From NCBI RefSeq assembly GCF_023502395.1, contig NZ_JAMFMB010000005.1:1-64000 (forward strand): a DNA stretch of 64,000 nucleotides, written 5' to 3'. Below, in pieces: positions 29,437 to 38,349 of the stretch. The position numbers and the translations under genes were made by a program. The notes under the pieces were generated by a model, which worked only from the letters and a program-made list of their open reading frames with translations, was not told the origin of the DNA and searched no databases. The stretch comes from Ruegeria spongiae (GTDB taxonomy: Bacteria; Pseudomonadota; Alphaproteobacteria; Rhodobacterales; Rhodobacteraceae). Within the stretch, counting starts at the first letter, position 1; each line of letters opens with the position of its first letter.

Positions 29437-30192
29437 ATGCAAATCACCGATACAGCCGCGATCGTGACCGGAGGTGCCTCGGGATTGGGAGAGGCCACCG
29501 CGCGCCACTTCGCCAAGCACGGCGCGCAGGTCACGCTTCTTGACCGGGATGGCGAACGCGGTCCGCGCGTCGCAGAAGAGATCGGCGGGCATTTCGTACA
29601 GACCGATGTGACGGACGAGGCCTCGGTGGCGGCGGCGGTCGCCCACGCAATGGAGCAGATGGGACAGATCACCGCCTGCGTGAACTGCGCGGGCATCGCG
29701 GTGGGCATGAAAACCGTAGGCAAGGACGGCCCGCATGGGTTGGATGCGTTCCAGCAGACCATCGATATCAACCTCGTCGGCTCATTCAACGTGTCTCGCC
29801 TGGCCGCCGCCGAAATGGCCCGGAACGACCCCGAACCCGACGGCGCGCGCGGGGTGATCATCAACACCGCCTCGATTGCCGCCTTTGACGGGCAGAAGGG
29901 GCAAGCGGCTTATGCGGCGTCAAAGGGCGGGATTGTGGGGATGACCCTGCCGATGGCGCGTGATCTGGCGCCTTCGGGCATCCGGGTGATGGCCATTGCG
30001 CCGGGCATTTTCATGACGCCGATGCTGGCAGGCCTGCCGGAAGACGTGCAGCAGCAACTGGCCGCGGATGTTCCCAATCCGGCCCGGCTGGGCGATCCGG
30101 CAGAGTTCGGTCGGATGGCGGGGTTCATCGTCGAGATGGGCTATCTCAACGGCGAGGTCATCCGCCTCGACGGAGCCTTGCGGATGCGCTAA
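29437..30192 (+). CDS. SDR-family oxidoreductase (3-hydroxyacyl-CoA dehydrogenase type II-like)
   Basis: This 251-aa NAD(P)-dependent short-chain dehydrogenase has the cofactor motif TGGASGLG (11-18), NCAG (83-86), the catalytic Ser in NTASIA (about 143-148), and Y159-x3-K163. Overall it resembles HSD17B10-type enzymes that oxidise 3-hydroxyacyl-CoA or similar alcohols, so a role in fatty acid or branched-chain catabolism is plausible but not proven. The palindrome at its 5' end suggests ligand-responsive repression. It is followed after 10 bases by an acetyltransferase gene. Confidence 0.9.
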   Translation: MQITDTAAIVTGGASGLGEATARHFAKHGAQVTLLDRDGERGPRVAEEIGGHFVQTDVTDEASVAAAVAHAMEQMGQITACVNCAGIAVGMKTVGKDGPHGLDAFQQTIDINLVGSFNVSRLAAAEMARNDPEPDGARGVIINTASIAAFDGQKGQAAYAASKGGIVGMTLPMARDLAPSGIRVMAIAPGIFMTPMLAGLPEDVQQQLAADVPNPARLGDPAEFGRMAGFIVEMGYLNGEVIRLDGALRMR

Positions 30193-30202
30193 CGCTGAGC
30201 TC

Positions 30203-30760
30203 ATGTCCCGGAAAGAACTGTCCCAGAAAGACAAGATGCTTGCAGGAGACTGGTATAGCTGCCTCGATGACGCGTTGGAGGTGATGCGCCAGCGCGCCCG
30301 CAACGCGGTGCATCAGCACAACACCATGCCACCCGATGCCCGAGGGCACATGGGTCCGCAACTGGCTGATTTGCTTGGTCATATCGGGCAGAATTGCCTG
30401 ATCGAGGCGCCGTTTCACTGTTCCTACGGGATCAACCTGTCGCTGGGCGATCTGTCTTATCTGAACGCGGGTTGCGTCATCCTCGATTCGGCACCGGTGA
30501 CCATCGGAGCGGGCACGATGCTGGGACCGGCGGTACAGATCTATTGCGCACAACATGCAAAAGACCCGGTCGAGCGGGCCAAGGGGATGGAGATCGCCCT
30601 GCCCGTCACGCTGGGCGACAATGTCTGGATCGGTGGTGGCGCAATCATCATACCCGGCGTAACCATTGGCGAAAACGCCATCGTCGGCGCGGGCAGCGTG
30701 GTCACCAAAGACGTGGCGCCCGGCACAACCGTGGTCGGCAACCCGGCGAATCCGCTTTAA
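30203..30760 (+). CDS. sugar O-acetyltransferase (LacA/Maa/NodL type)
   Basis: This 185-aa acetyl-CoA-dependent enzyme has an N-terminal helical Mac domain (KDKMLAGDWYSCLD) and a left-handed beta helix of hexapeptide repeats (about 60-180), with the CoA-binding turn NVWIGGGAIIIPGVTIG and terminal VVGNPANPL. The acceptor is probably a free or nucleotide-linked sugar. It follows the SDR gene closely and may be co-transcribed. Its stop codon overlaps that of the convergent ABC-F gene in a shared TTAA. Confidence 0.88.
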   Translation: MSRKELSQKDKMLAGDWYSCLDDALEVMRQRARNAVHQHNTMPPDARGHMGPQLADLLGHIGQNCLIEAPFHCSYGINLSLGDLSYLNAGCVILDSAPVTIGAGTMLGPAVQIYCAQHAKDPVERAKGMEIALPVTLGDNVWIGGGAIIIPGVTIGENAIVGAGSVVTKDVAPGTTVVGNPANPL

Positions 30761-32565
30761 CCGGCTTCAGCCTTTTCCTCCAACAACAGCCATTCCTCTT
30801 CGGCGGCAGAGAGCTTTTCCTGACGTTCCACAAGGGCTTGCGTGGCTTTTTGAAACTTGACCGGCTCGCGGGTGTATAGCTCGGGGTCCGCTAACAGTTC
30901 TTCCAGCTTGCCGATCTCGGCCTCCAGTCGCTCGATCTCGGCGGGCAGGTTTTCCAGCCGGTGTTTTTCCGCAAAGGACAGACCCGATTTGGGTTTCGGT
31001 GCCGCCTTGGGCTTGGGTTTCGCGCTTTTGGGTGCGTCACCGGCGGAAGGCACGTCGGGTGCGCGCTGGGCCTGATAATCGCTCCACCCGCCCGCATAAG
31101 CGGTGGCGCGCCCGTCTCCCTCCATGGCGATGGTGGTGGTGGCGACCCGGTCCAGAAAGTCGCGATCATGGCTGACCAGCAGCACGGTGCCGTCATAATC
31201 ATCCAGCAGTTCCTGCAGCAGATCGAGCGTTTCCACATCCAGATCGTTGGTCGGCTCGTCCAGCACCAGCACATTCGAGCTTTGCGCCATCAGCTTGGCC
31301 AGCAACAGCCGCGCCTTTTCCCCTCCCGACAGCGAACGCACCGGCGCGCGGGCCTGACGGTCGTCAAAAAGAAACTCTTTCAGGTAGCCCACCACATGTT
31401 TCGGCGTGCCGCGCACCATCACCTGGTCGGCCTTGCCCGAGACCCGCATCGACGGATCACCGGTCAAGCTGTCCCAGAGCGTCATGTCAGGATCGAGTTG
31501 GGCGCGGGTCTGGTCGAAGACGGCGACCTCGAGATTGGTGCCCAGCCTGACCTGTCCCGCATCGGGCGCGACCTGCCTCAGCAGCATGTTCAGCAGCGTG
31601 GTCTTGCCCACCCCGTTGGGGCCGACAAAGGCAACCCGATCGCCGCGCTGCACCAGCAGGTCGAAGTCACGCAGAATGGGCTGACCATCGAAGCTTTTGG
31701 CGATGCCCTGCGCCTCGATCACCTTGCGGCCCGATTTCGGCCCGGCCTCCAGCGCCATCGCCGCCGCGCCCTGACGGCGTATCTGCGCCGAACGTTCCGC
31801 GCGTAGGGCCTGCAGAGCGCGCACCCGGCCCTGATTGCGCGTGCGCCGTGCGCTAATGCCTTCAACCGCCCAGCGGGCTTCGGATTTGATCAGCCGGTCC
31901 ATCTTGTGGCGCGCGCTGTCCTCTTCTTCCCAGACCTTGTCGCGCCAGACCTCAAACGCCTCGAATCCCTTTTCCTGCCGCCGCACCATTCCCCTGTCAA
32001 TCCAGAGGGTTGCGCGGGTCAGTGCACGCAAAAACGCCCGGTCATGCGAGATCAGGACAAAGCCCGCGCGAGTGCTGGACAACTCCCGTTCCAGCCAGCC
32101 AATGGCCTGAATGTCGAGATGGTTGGTCGGCTCGTCCAGCAGCATCAGGTCGGGGGCCTCGGCCATCAGCTTGGCCAGTGCCGCACGACGCCGCTCGCCG
32201 CCTGAGGCGGTCTCGACGGGGCGGTCGGGGTCGAACTTCAGGCCCTCGCCCGCACGCTCGACCTTGTAGAGCTCGCCCGGCTCCAGACCGCTTGAGGCAT
32301 AATCGCCCAGCGTCGCGAACCCAGCCATGTCCGGGTCCTGCTCCATATAACCTACGGATTTGCCGGGCGGGATGGTGATCTCGCCCGCATCGGCCTCGAC
32401 CAGCCCGGCCATCACCTTCATCAGGGTGGATTTGCCCGAGCCGTTGCGCCCGACCAGCGCCACCCGGTCGCCCGGCTGCACCACAAGATCGAGGCCGGAA
32501 AACACCGGATCGCCACCGAAAGTCAGCGAGATACCGGACATCTGCAATAAAGGGATACGTGCCAT
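30757..32565 (-). CDS. uup: ABC-F ATPase, Uup subfamily
   Basis: This 602-aa soluble protein has two ABC domains. Walker A motifs are GRNGSGKST (about 39-47) and GPNGVGKTT (about 314-322), and the signatures are SGGERRRAAL and LSGGEKARLL. The two domains are joined by an arginine-rich linker, and the last 65 residues form a coiled coil as in Uup. ABC-F proteins act on the ribosome. Uup affects transposon excision and translation. It converges on the acetyltransferase and carries a hairpin in its leader. Confidence 0.9.
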   Translation of the reverse strand: MARIPLLQMSGISLTFGGDPVFSGLDLVVQPGDRVALVGRNGSGKSTLMKVMAGLVEADAGEITIPPGKSVGYMEQDPDMAGFATLGDYASSGLEPGELYKVERAGEGLKFDPDRPVETASGGERRRAALAKLMAEAPDLMLLDEPTNHLDIQAIGWLERELSSTRAGFVLISHDRAFLRALTRATLWIDRGMVRRQEKGFEAFEVWRDKVWEEEDSARHKMDRLIKSEARWAVEGISARRTRNQGRVRALQALRAERSAQIRRQGAAAMALEAGPKSGRKVIEAQGIAKSFDGQPILRDFDLLVQRGDRVAFVGPNGVGKTTLLNMLLRQVAPDAGQVRLGTNLEVAVFDQTRAQLDPDMTLWDSLTGDPSMRVSGKADQVMVRGTPKHVVGYLKEFLFDDRQARAPVRSLSGGEKARLLLAKLMAQSSNVLVLDEPTNDLDVETLDLLQELLDDYDGTVLLVSHDRDFLDRVATTTIAMEGDGRATAYAGGWSDYQAQRAPDVPSAGDAPKSAKPKPKAAPKPKSGLSFAEKHRLENLPAEIERLEAEIGKLEELLADPELYTREPVKFQKATQALVERQEKLSAAEEEWLLLEEKAEAG

Positions 32566-32570
32566 GACCC

Positions 32571-32589
32571 GCCAGCTAAACCGGCTGGC
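32571..32589 (-). promoter_or_regulatory. hairpin in the uup leader next to the start codon
   Basis: GCCAGC and GCTGGC (32571-32576 and 32584-32589) form a six-pair stem with a seven-base loop that ends five bases before the uup ATG. It includes the only purine-rich bases that could serve as ribosome site. It might limit translation, and this is inference from the sequence alone. Confidence 0.35.
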
Positions 32590-32634
32590 TCAGCGCGTCA
32601 ACGGCCTGCGTCCTGTTGTGCCATTTAAGCAGGT

Positions 32635-33372
32635 TCAGCCAACAATCATCCGCAGCAACCGTTTGCGTGCCGGGGGGATCGCACCGATCTCAAGCCCGGT
32701 GAACACATGCAGCGTGTTCATCTGCCGGTCCACCACCGCATGATCGCTGACCCACCCCCCCATCGCCAGATAGGTGCGCAGCAAAGGCGGCATGCGCAGC
32801 ATCGCCTTTTTCGAATCGGGTTTGCGGCGCAGCCGGGCGGCAAAGCGGAACACATCGGGCGCCTTGACTCGCGGCAACCAGCGTTTGGGGGCCAGATGAC
32901 GGTGTTTCAACACCGCGAAAGCATCCAGATAGGCTTCGGTCTCGGTGCCCGCGAAGGACGAGCAACCAAACAGCATCTCGACGCTGTGTGTGTCCACATA
33001 AGCGGTCATCGCGCCCCAGGCGGTGCGCAGGATATCGGGGTCATTGTAGTCCGGGTCGACACAGAACCGGCCCATTTCGACCATCCGCCCCTCGAACGCG
33101 GTCAGCGCCGCCAAATCGTAGAACTGCGCCGAATAGCTGCGCCCGATCTCACTCCCGCCCTGCATGTCGAAGAGCCGGAAACAGCAGACCAGATGATTTC
33201 CGGCGCGCATGTCCTCGACCAGTACGTGCTGGCAGAGACCATCAAAAACATCGCAATCGGTGGTTTCGGTGGCAAAGGCCTGTGTCCGCAGCAGCTGCGC
33301 AGCGGCGATATCGTCCTCGCCCGTCGCAAGCCGCGCCCGGTAGCGCCCGTTGCTCAGCATCACCTGCGCCAT
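32635..33372 (-). CDS. aminolipid N-acyltransferase (OlsB/GlsB family)
   Basis: This 245-aa GNAT-fold acyltransferase attaches a 3-hydroxyacyl chain to the alpha-amino group of an amino acid, making the lyso precursor of an ornithine or glutamine lipid. The family pattern is visible in YRARLATGEDDIAAAQLLR, the EIGRSYSAQFYDL strand, and VEMGRFCVDPDYNDPDILRT (about 99-118). In roseobacters two paralogues exist, OlsB for ornithine and GlsB for glutamine, and I cannot tell which this is. The second acyltransferase (OlsA) is not in the window. Confidence 0.8.
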   Translation of the reverse strand: MAQVMLSNGRYRARLATGEDDIAAAQLLRTQAFATETTDCDVFDGLCQHVLVEDMRAGNHLVCCFRLFDMQGGSEIGRSYSAQFYDLAALTAFEGRMVEMGRFCVDPDYNDPDILRTAWGAMTAYVDTHSVEMLFGCSSFAGTETEAYLDAFAVLKHRHLAPKRWLPRVKAPDVFRFAARLRRKPDSKKAMLRMPPLLRTYLAMGGWVSDHAVVDRQMNTLHVFTGLEIGAIPPARKRLLRMIVG

Positions 33373-33458
33373 GAACGCGCCCTCCGTCGTGCTGCACGAT
33401 ATCCTGTTCGGTGGCTCACTAGCATACAGAGTATGACGGCAGTTTGACGGGTGCCAGA

Positions 33459-33905
33459 CTATTCCTCTGTCGGAAGAAGCGTGCCCGGATCGAAATTGCC
33501 CAGATTGCCCAGCAGCTGCCGCAGGAACGTCTTGTCCTCAAGGCTCGATTCGGTCACCCGGCGCTGCAATGTCACGACCTGGCCCTTCTCAAGGCCAAAG
33601 CGCTCGATGTTTCGCACCACGCCGGACCGGTCGAAACTGATCGCCACCAACTCGCGCGAGACGATCTGAGGCGCGCGCGCGCCGTAATGACGGAATCGGG
33701 TCTGCACGTAATAATAGCCGCTGTCCTCCAGCACGCCGGATGCGGTCGGTGCGCCGATCGCTTCGATCACGCTGTCGCGCGTGTCGACGCCAACAGTCAC
33801 CTTCGACAGGTCTTCGGCAGGCGGGACATAGCCATGATTGCGATAGATCTCGGCACAGGCGGACAGGCACAGCACGAAAACCCCCATCATTGCGATGCGG
33901 GACAT
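33459..33905 (-). CDS. bamE: outer-membrane assembly lipoprotein BamE
   Basis: This 148-aa lipoprotein has lipobox LSAC (Cys at 17) and a SmpA/OmlA domain (about 45-110), with VTVGVDTRDSVIEAIGAPTA, and YYVQTRFRHYGARAPQ. It stabilises the BAM complex that folds outer-membrane proteins. The ATG at 33905 fits the signal peptide better than the upstream one at 33938. It diverges from the DUF177 gene, next to the rpmF-plsX-fabH block as in many Alphaproteobacteria. Confidence 0.9.
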   Translation of the reverse strand: MSRIAMMGVFVLCLSACAEIYRNHGYVPPAEDLSKVTVGVDTRDSVIEAIGAPTASGVLEDSGYYYVQTRFRHYGARAPQIVSRELVAISFDRSGVVRNIERFGLEKGQVVTLQRRVTESSLEDKTFLRQLLGNLGNFDPGTLLPTEE

Positions 33906-34022
33906 GCTCTGTCCTGGCAGCTTTGCAGCTTCAATCATCCCGGCCCCCTTGCCTTGGCTGTGCGCGCCTTCTATCCCGATTACATAAACCGGCCAAGTGG
34001 TTCAACCAACGAAAGTCCCGTT

Positions 34023-34559
34023 ATGTCGAAAGAGGATGTGTTGCGGGTCGCCGACCTGCCCCAGAACAGCCCGACCCAATTCAAGCTGCGCCCACCCGCG
34101 CCGGACCTGTCCCGGATCGCGGCGGATCTGGATCTGCTGGGCCTGCGCAAGCTGGAATTCTCGGGCGAAATTGCCGCGCAAGGTCACAAGGACTGGCGCC
34201 TCACGGCCAAGCTGGGTGCAACGGTGGTGCAGCCCTGCATCGCCACGCTGGAGCCGGTGACCACCCGCATCGATACACCTGTGCGCCGGATGTTCCTGAC
34301 CGACTGGCAGGAACCCGACGCCTCGGAAGTGGAGATGCCCGAAGATGACGAAACCGAGCCATTGCCCGCCGAATTGGACCTGCAGCGGATCATGATCGAG
34401 TCGCTGGCGCTGGCGCTGCCGCTTTACCCGCGCAGCAAAGGTGCCGAAACCGGTGAAATGGTCTTTACCGAACCGGGCAAGGCACCTCTGACCGACGCGG
34501 ATGTCAAACCCTTTTCCGGGCTGGCCGAATTACGTGACGCGCTGAAAAAAGACCAATGA
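34023..34559 (+). CDS. YceD-family protein (DUF177)
   Basis: This 178-aa member of the YceD/DUF177 family almost always sits in front of rpmF. In other bacteria the protein has been linked to 23S rRNA accumulation. The conserved region (about 15-175) includes LRKLEFSGEI, PCIATLEPVTTRID and the acidic LPAELDLQRIMIESLALALP. It is 205 bases from rpmF, so it can be co-transcribed, though a separate rpmF promoter is also visible. Confidence 0.88.
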   Translation: MSKEDVLRVADLPQNSPTQFKLRPPAPDLSRIAADLDLLGLRKLEFSGEIAAQGHKDWRLTAKLGATVVQPCIATLEPVTTRIDTPVRRMFLTDWQEPDASEVEMPEDDETEPLPAELDLQRIMIESLALALPLYPRSKGAETGEMVFTEPGKAPLTDADVKPFSGLAELRDALKKDQ

Positions 34560-34603
34560 CAATGCAGCTTTGACATGTCATAGGAGGCGACCAGAAAAAC
34601 CGC

Positions 34604-34631
34604 TTGAACATGGCGAGATTCGCAGTATTTT
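34604..34631 (+). promoter_or_regulatory. possible promoter of rpmF-plsX-fabH
   Basis: TTGAAC (34604-34609) and TATTTT (34626-34631) are 16 bases apart in an A+T-rich stretch of the 205-base gap before rpmF. A ten-base palindrome TGACATGTCA lies upstream at 34571-34580. Each box matches four of six consensus bases. Confidence 0.45.
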
Positions 34632-34764
34632 CGCGCGCTCATCGGATTTATGGTTGGACAATGCGGGGGCAACGCCCTAAACGCGCGTCACGCCACAAGA
34701 AACGTAGACTATAACCGGCCCTCCGGCATTGACCGCGGCCCTTAGCGAGACAAAGGTTGAGACA

Positions 34765-34971
34765 ATGGCTGTCCAACAGAACAAAGTATCCAAATCGCGC
34801 CGCAACAATCGCCGCGCGCATGATGCGCTGGTTGCTGCAAACCCCAACGAATGTGGCAATTGCGGCGAATTGCGCCGTCCGCATCACGTGTGCCCGTCCT
34901 GCGGCCACTATGACGACCGCGAGGTTGTCGCTCAGGCCGACGAGATCGATCTGGACGAAGACGCGGCCTGA
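34765..34971 (+). CDS. rpmF: 50S ribosomal protein L32
   Basis: This 68-aa basic large-subunit protein has the zinc-ribbon cysteines C30, C33, C43 and C46 ([17 protein letters not shown]), so it is the zinc-containing C+ form. The N-terminal [17 protein letters not shown] is typical. The protein ends in an acidic tail usual for alphaproteobacterial L32. It precedes plsX by 18 bases, the conserved rpmF-plsX-fabH arrangement that couples ribosome and lipid synthesis. Confidence 0.97.
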   Translation: MAVQQNKVSKSRRNNRRAHDALVAANPNECGNCGELRRPHHVCPSCGHYDDREVVAQADEIDLDEDAA

Positions 34972-34989
34972 ATGGTCGCTGACTGAGGC

Positions 34990-36102
34990 ATGACGGCACA
35001 GCCCGATCAAACCGGATCACCCCCTGGACCAGCAACGGGGCGGATCATCATCTCGGTTGATGCGATGGGCGGCGATGCCGGTCCTTCGGTCGTTGTGGCG
35101 GGAATCGCCAAGTCTGCGGAAAAGAACCCCGAAATCGGGTTCATCCTGCACGGCCCGGAAGACACATTACGCAAGTTAGTTGCGAAACGGCGCGGCCTGG
35201 ACGGTCGCGTCGAATTTCGTGATGCCCGCGATGTGGTCACCATGGACGACAAGCCCAGCCAGGTTGTCCGCAGCGGCAAGCAGACCTCGATGTGGTCGGC
35301 GCTGGAATCGGTACGCAATGGCGAGGCTGCCGGGGCGGTGTCCTGCGGCAATACCGGCGCGCTGATGGCGCTCAGCATGATTCGGCTGCGCAAGCTGCCG
35401 GGCGTGAACCGGCCGGCGATCGCGATCCTCTTCCCCTCCAGCAACCCGCAGGGGTTCAACGTGATGCTGGATGTGGGGGCAGATATTCGTGCCGATGCCC
35501 GCGATCTGCTGCAATATGCGTTGATGGGTGCTTCTTATGCCCGCAACGGCATGGAGCTTCCTCGCCCGCGCATCGGCTTGCTGAACGTGGGCACCGAAGA
35601 ACATAAAGGCCGCGCCGAACTGAAAGAGGCGCATGCGCTGATTTCCGAATTTGCCGAGCGGTCCAATTTCGACTTCGCCGGCTTTGTCGAAGGCAGCGAC
35701 ATCACCGGCAATGCCGCAGATGTGATCGTGACCGACGGGTTCACCGGCAATGTGGCGATCAAGACCGGCGAAGGCACCGCCAGCATGGTGGGCGGGCTGC
35801 TGCGCGAGGCGTTCAAATACTCGATGCTGTCGCGGCTGGCCTCGGTTCTGGCGATCACCTCGCTCAACCGCCTGAAAAAACGCATCGATCCGCGCCGCGT
35901 GAACGGTGGCGTGTTCCTCGGGCTGAACGGCACGGTCATCAAATCGCACGGCTCGGCCGATGACACCGGCGTTTCAGCGGCGATCAAGCTGGCGTTCACC
36001 CTGGCGCAGTCCGGGTTTACGGAAAAACTGGCGGCACGGGTTGCATCCACTGGCGAGCTTACTCAAGATGTCGCTCACGCCAACGAGGCGCCAGACTCAT
36101 AA
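34990..36102 (+). CDS. plsX: phosphate acyltransferase PlsX
   Basis: This 370-aa peripheral membrane enzyme converts acyl-ACP to acyl-phosphate for PlsY in phospholipid synthesis. The family start ISVDAMGGDAGP (about 19-30) and the motifs RSGKQTSMW, SCGNTGALMA, ANIGTEEHKG-like LLNVGTEEHKG (about 197-207) and GVFLGLNGTVIKSHGSAD (about 307-324) are present. It follows rpmF by 18 bases and precedes fabH by 20. Confidence 0.96.
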   Translation: MTAQPDQTGSPPGPATGRIIISVDAMGGDAGPSVVVAGIAKSAEKNPEIGFILHGPEDTLRKLVAKRRGLDGRVEFRDARDVVTMDDKPSQVVRSGKQTSMWSALESVRNGEAAGAVSCGNTGALMALSMIRLRKLPGVNRPAIAILFPSSNPQGFNVMLDVGADIRADARDLLQYALMGASYARNGMELPRPRIGLLNVGTEEHKGRAELKEAHALISEFAERSNFDFAGFVEGSDITGNAADVIVTDGFTGNVAIKTGEGTASMVGGLLREAFKYSMLSRLASVLAITSLNRLKKRIDPRRVNGGVFLGLNGTVIKSHGSADDTGVSAAIKLAFTLAQSGFTEKLAARVASTGELTQDVAHANEAPDS

Positions 36103-36122
36103 CAACAAACAACAGGTGACCC

Positions 36123-37094
36123 ATGACAGGCCGTGCAGTCGTCAAAGGCATCGGACACTATTTGCCCGAGCGCATCGTGCCCAACGCCGAATTCGAAGCG
36201 ACGCTGGACACCTCGGATGAGTGGATCCGCGCCCGCTCCGGCATCGAGCGGCGTCACTTTGCCGCCGAGGGCGAGAACACCTCGGATCTGGCAACCGCCG
36301 CCGCCCGCGCGGCTCTGGACGATGCCGGCCTCACCCCAGACGATATCGACGCGATCATCGTCGCCACCTCGACCCCGGACCTGACCTTTCCGTCTGCCGC
36401 CACAATGGTGCAGTCCAAGCTTGGGATGCGCCACGGCTTTGCCTTTGATCTGCAGGCGGTCTGTGCCGGTTTCATCTATGCGCTCTGCAATGCCACCGCG
36501 CTGATCCAGGCCGGTCAGGCCAAGCGCGTGCTGGTGATCGGCGCCGAGACATTCTCGCGGATCATGGACTGGACCGACCGCTCGACCTGCGTGCTGTTCG
36601 GAGACGGGGCCGGTGCCATCGTGCTGGAGTATCAGGACCAGCCCGGCGGCACGAGCGACCGGGGCATTCACGCGGTTGATCTGAATTCGGATGGCCGTTT
36701 CAAGGACCTGCTTTACGTGGATGGCGGCGTGTCGACCCAATCAACCGGCCATCTGCGCATGCAGGGCAACCAGGTCTTCCGCCACGCCATCGAAAAGCTG
36801 ACCTCTGCTGCGGAAACCGCGCTTGAGAAGGCCGGATTCGAGGGCAAGGATGTGGACTGGATCGTGCCGCATCAGGCCAATATCCGCATCATCCAAGGAA
36901 CAGCCAAGAAGATGGGCGTGCCGATGGAGAATGTGATCGTCACCCTGAAGGATCACGGCAACACATCCGCCGCCTCGATCCCGCTGGCCATGTCCGTGGG
37001 CAAGGCCCGTGGTCAGATCAAAGAGGGCGATCTGATCGTGACCGAGGCCATCGGCGGCGGTCTGGCCTGGGGGGCTGTTGTCCTGCGCTGGTGA
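36123..37094 (+). CDS. fabH: beta-ketoacyl-ACP synthase III FabH
   Basis: This 323-aa condensing enzyme starts fatty acid synthesis from acetyl-CoA and malonyl-ACP. The catalytic triad is visible as Cys114 (in QAVCAGF), His250 (in VPHQANIR) and Asn280 (in DHGNTSAAS). The length and [13 protein letters not shown] end are normal. It follows plsX within the same operon. Confidence 0.97.
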   Translation: MTGRAVVKGIGHYLPERIVPNAEFEATLDTSDEWIRARSGIERRHFAAEGENTSDLATAAARAALDDAGLTPDDIDAIIVATSTPDLTFPSAATMVQSKLGMRHGFAFDLQAVCAGFIYALCNATALIQAGQAKRVLVIGAETFSRIMDWTDRSTCVLFGDGAGAIVLEYQDQPGGTSDRGIHAVDLNSDGRFKDLLYVDGGVSTQSTGHLRMQGNQVFRHAIEKLTSAAETALEKAGFEGKDVDWIVPHQANIRIIQGTAKKMGVPMENVIVTLKDHGNTSAASIPLAMSVGKARGQIKEGDLIVTEAIGGGLAWGAVVLRW

Positions 37095-37138
37095 TCCGGC
37101 ACAAACCAGCCAAGCCAAACGATTGAAATTCATTGATA

Positions 37139-37168
37139 TTGACAGGGAAAATCCCTGCACCCTATGCT
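37139..37168 (+). promoter_or_regulatory. predicted ihfA promoter
   Basis: A perfect TTGACA (37139-37144) and TATGCT (37163-37168) are 18 bases apart in the 97-base fabH-ihfA gap. The spacer holds the small dyad AGGGA-AAA-TCCCT, which might be an operator. The predicted start is near 37175, leaving a leader of about 17 bases. Confidence 0.6.
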
Positions 37169-37191
37169 CGCGCAACAACAAGGGGATCAAC

Positions 37192-37497
37192 ATGGGCGAC
37201 AAGACTCTGACAAGAATGGACCTGAGCGAAGCCGTTTTCCGCGAAGTCGGGCTGTCGCGCAACGAAAGCGCGCAATTGGTCGAGAGCCTTCTCAATCACA
37301 TGTCGGACGCACTGGTGCGCGGTGAGCAGGTCAAAATCTCGTCCTTCGGCACGTTCAGCGTTCGGGACAAGTCAGCCCGGATCGGCCGCAATCCGAAGAC
37401 CGGCGAAGAGGTTCCGATCCAGCCGCGCCGCGTGCTGACCTTCCGCCCCTCGCATCTGATGAAAGACCGGGTCGCCAACGGCAACCGCTCAACCTAG
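37192..37497 (+). CDS. ihfA: integration host factor alpha subunit
   Basis: This 101-aa HU/IHF-family DNA-bending protein has the N-terminal dimerisation helices ([20 protein letters not shown]) and the DNA-binding arm (about 56-78, [20 protein letters not shown]), followed by VLTFRPS. It forms a heterodimer with IhfB. AAGGGGA lies upstream of the ATG. It precedes the MerR regulator gene by 12 bases, the usual alphaproteobacterial pair. Confidence 0.95.
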   Translation: MGDKTLTRMDLSEAVFREVGLSRNESAQLVESLLNHMSDALVRGEQVKISSFGTFSVRDKSARIGRNPKTGEEVPIQPRRVLTFRPSHLMKDRVANGNRST

Positions 37498-37509
37498 GAC
37501 CCCCTGCTT

Positions 37510-38145
37510 ATGGCAAAGTCTCGTGACGCGTTTCGCACCATCAGTGAAGTTGCGGACTGGTTGGGCGTGCAAGCCCATGTGCTGCGATTTTGGGAAAGCA
37601 AGTTCACCCATGTGAAACCGGTCAAACGCGCCGGTGGACGGCGCTACTACAGGCCCGCCGACATGCTTCTGCTGGGCGGGATCAAGCATCTGTTGCATGA
37701 TGATGGAATGACCATCAAGGGCGTTCAGAAACTGCTGCGCGAACAGGGTGTCGCCCATGTGCAGGGGTTCTCGCAAGGCCTCGACGAAGCTGCGGCAGAC
37801 GATGTGGGCGACAGCGCGAATGTGATCCGGTTCGAGAAACCTGCGCCCGAGGCGCAGCACCCGGCCCAGATCGACATGGACCTGCCGCCGACCCCCGCTC
37901 CGGAGGTGGTGCCAGAGAGCCCGGTGTCGGAAAGCCGCGAATCGCATCCCGCTGCCGCCACCCCTGCCCCCGCACCACGGATCATCGACCGCCCCGACCC
38001 GTCCCTTGAAGACGCGCTGTCCTGTGCGCCGGGACCGTTGTCGCGCCTTGCGCGCGTCGCCCGGATCAACCCCGTTCACTTGCCCGCCGCAGCGGCGATC
38101 GCACGGGATTTGCAAGGCTGGATCGACCGGCAGGCGTCGCGCTGA
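37510..38145 (+). CDS. MerR-family transcriptional regulator
   Basis: This 211-aa protein has an N-terminal MerR winged helix (about 8-78, with [20 protein letters not shown] and [14 protein letters not shown]) and a long Pro/Ala-rich, probably disordered linker (about 110-165). A short C-terminal helix lies at 170-205. There is no effector domain with cysteines, so it is not a classical metal sensor. It is co-transcribed with ihfA. Its target is unknown. Confidence 0.88.
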   Translation: MAKSRDAFRTISEVADWLGVQAHVLRFWESKFTHVKPVKRAGGRRYYRPADMLLLGGIKHLLHDDGMTIKGVQKLLREQGVAHVQGFSQGLDEAAADDVGDSANVIRFEKPAPEAQHPAQIDMDLPPTPAPEVVPESPVSESRESHPAAATPAPAPRIIDRPDPSLEDALSCAPGPLSRLARVARINPVHLPAAAAIARDLQGWIDRQASR

Positions 38146-38175
38146 GACGGATAAGAAAAAGGCAATGATTTCCCC

Positions 38176-38203
38176 TTGCCCCTGCCCGCAAAACCTATAT
38201 GAA
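38176..38203 (+). promoter_or_regulatory. predicted promoter of tRNA-Pro
   Basis: TTGCCC (38176-38181) and TATGAA (38198-38203) are separated by 16 bases. The start would fall near 38210, just before the mature 5' end at 38215. Confidence 0.45.
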
Positions 38204-38214
38204 CACTCCAAAGT

Positions 38215-38291
38215 CGGGCTATGGCGCAGCCTGGTAGCGCGTCCGTCTGGGGGACGGAAGGTCGCAGGTTCGAGTCCTGCTAGCCCGACCA
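38215..38291 (+). tRNA. tRNA-Pro (anticodon GGG)
   Basis: The 77 bases fold as a cloverleaf. The acceptor arms CGGGCTA and TAGCCCG pair fully, followed by discriminator A and an encoded CCA. The anticodon stem TCCGT/ACGGA closes a CTGGGGG loop, placing GGG at positions 34-36 with G37, as expected for proline codon CCC. The T arm GCAGG-TTCGAGT-CCTGC is standard. No integrated element or repeated 3' end is seen nearby. Confidence 0.97.
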
Positions 38292-38349
38292 ATTCATACC
38301 CTCGCTGCAAGACTGCACTCCGGCCCCAATGGGAATGGAGCAGTTTTGC

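Noticed and set aside
33400-33440. A Pho-box-like stretch (CCGTCAT then CTGTATG) before the aminolipid acyltransferase gene
   Set aside because: The two repeats are three bases apart instead of four, the second is poor, and the position relative to the -10-like TATGCT is wrong for PhoB activation.
38215-38291. tRNA-Pro as an integration site
   Set aside because: No copy of its 3' end, integrase gene or composition change is seen on either side. The flanking genes are conserved core genes.
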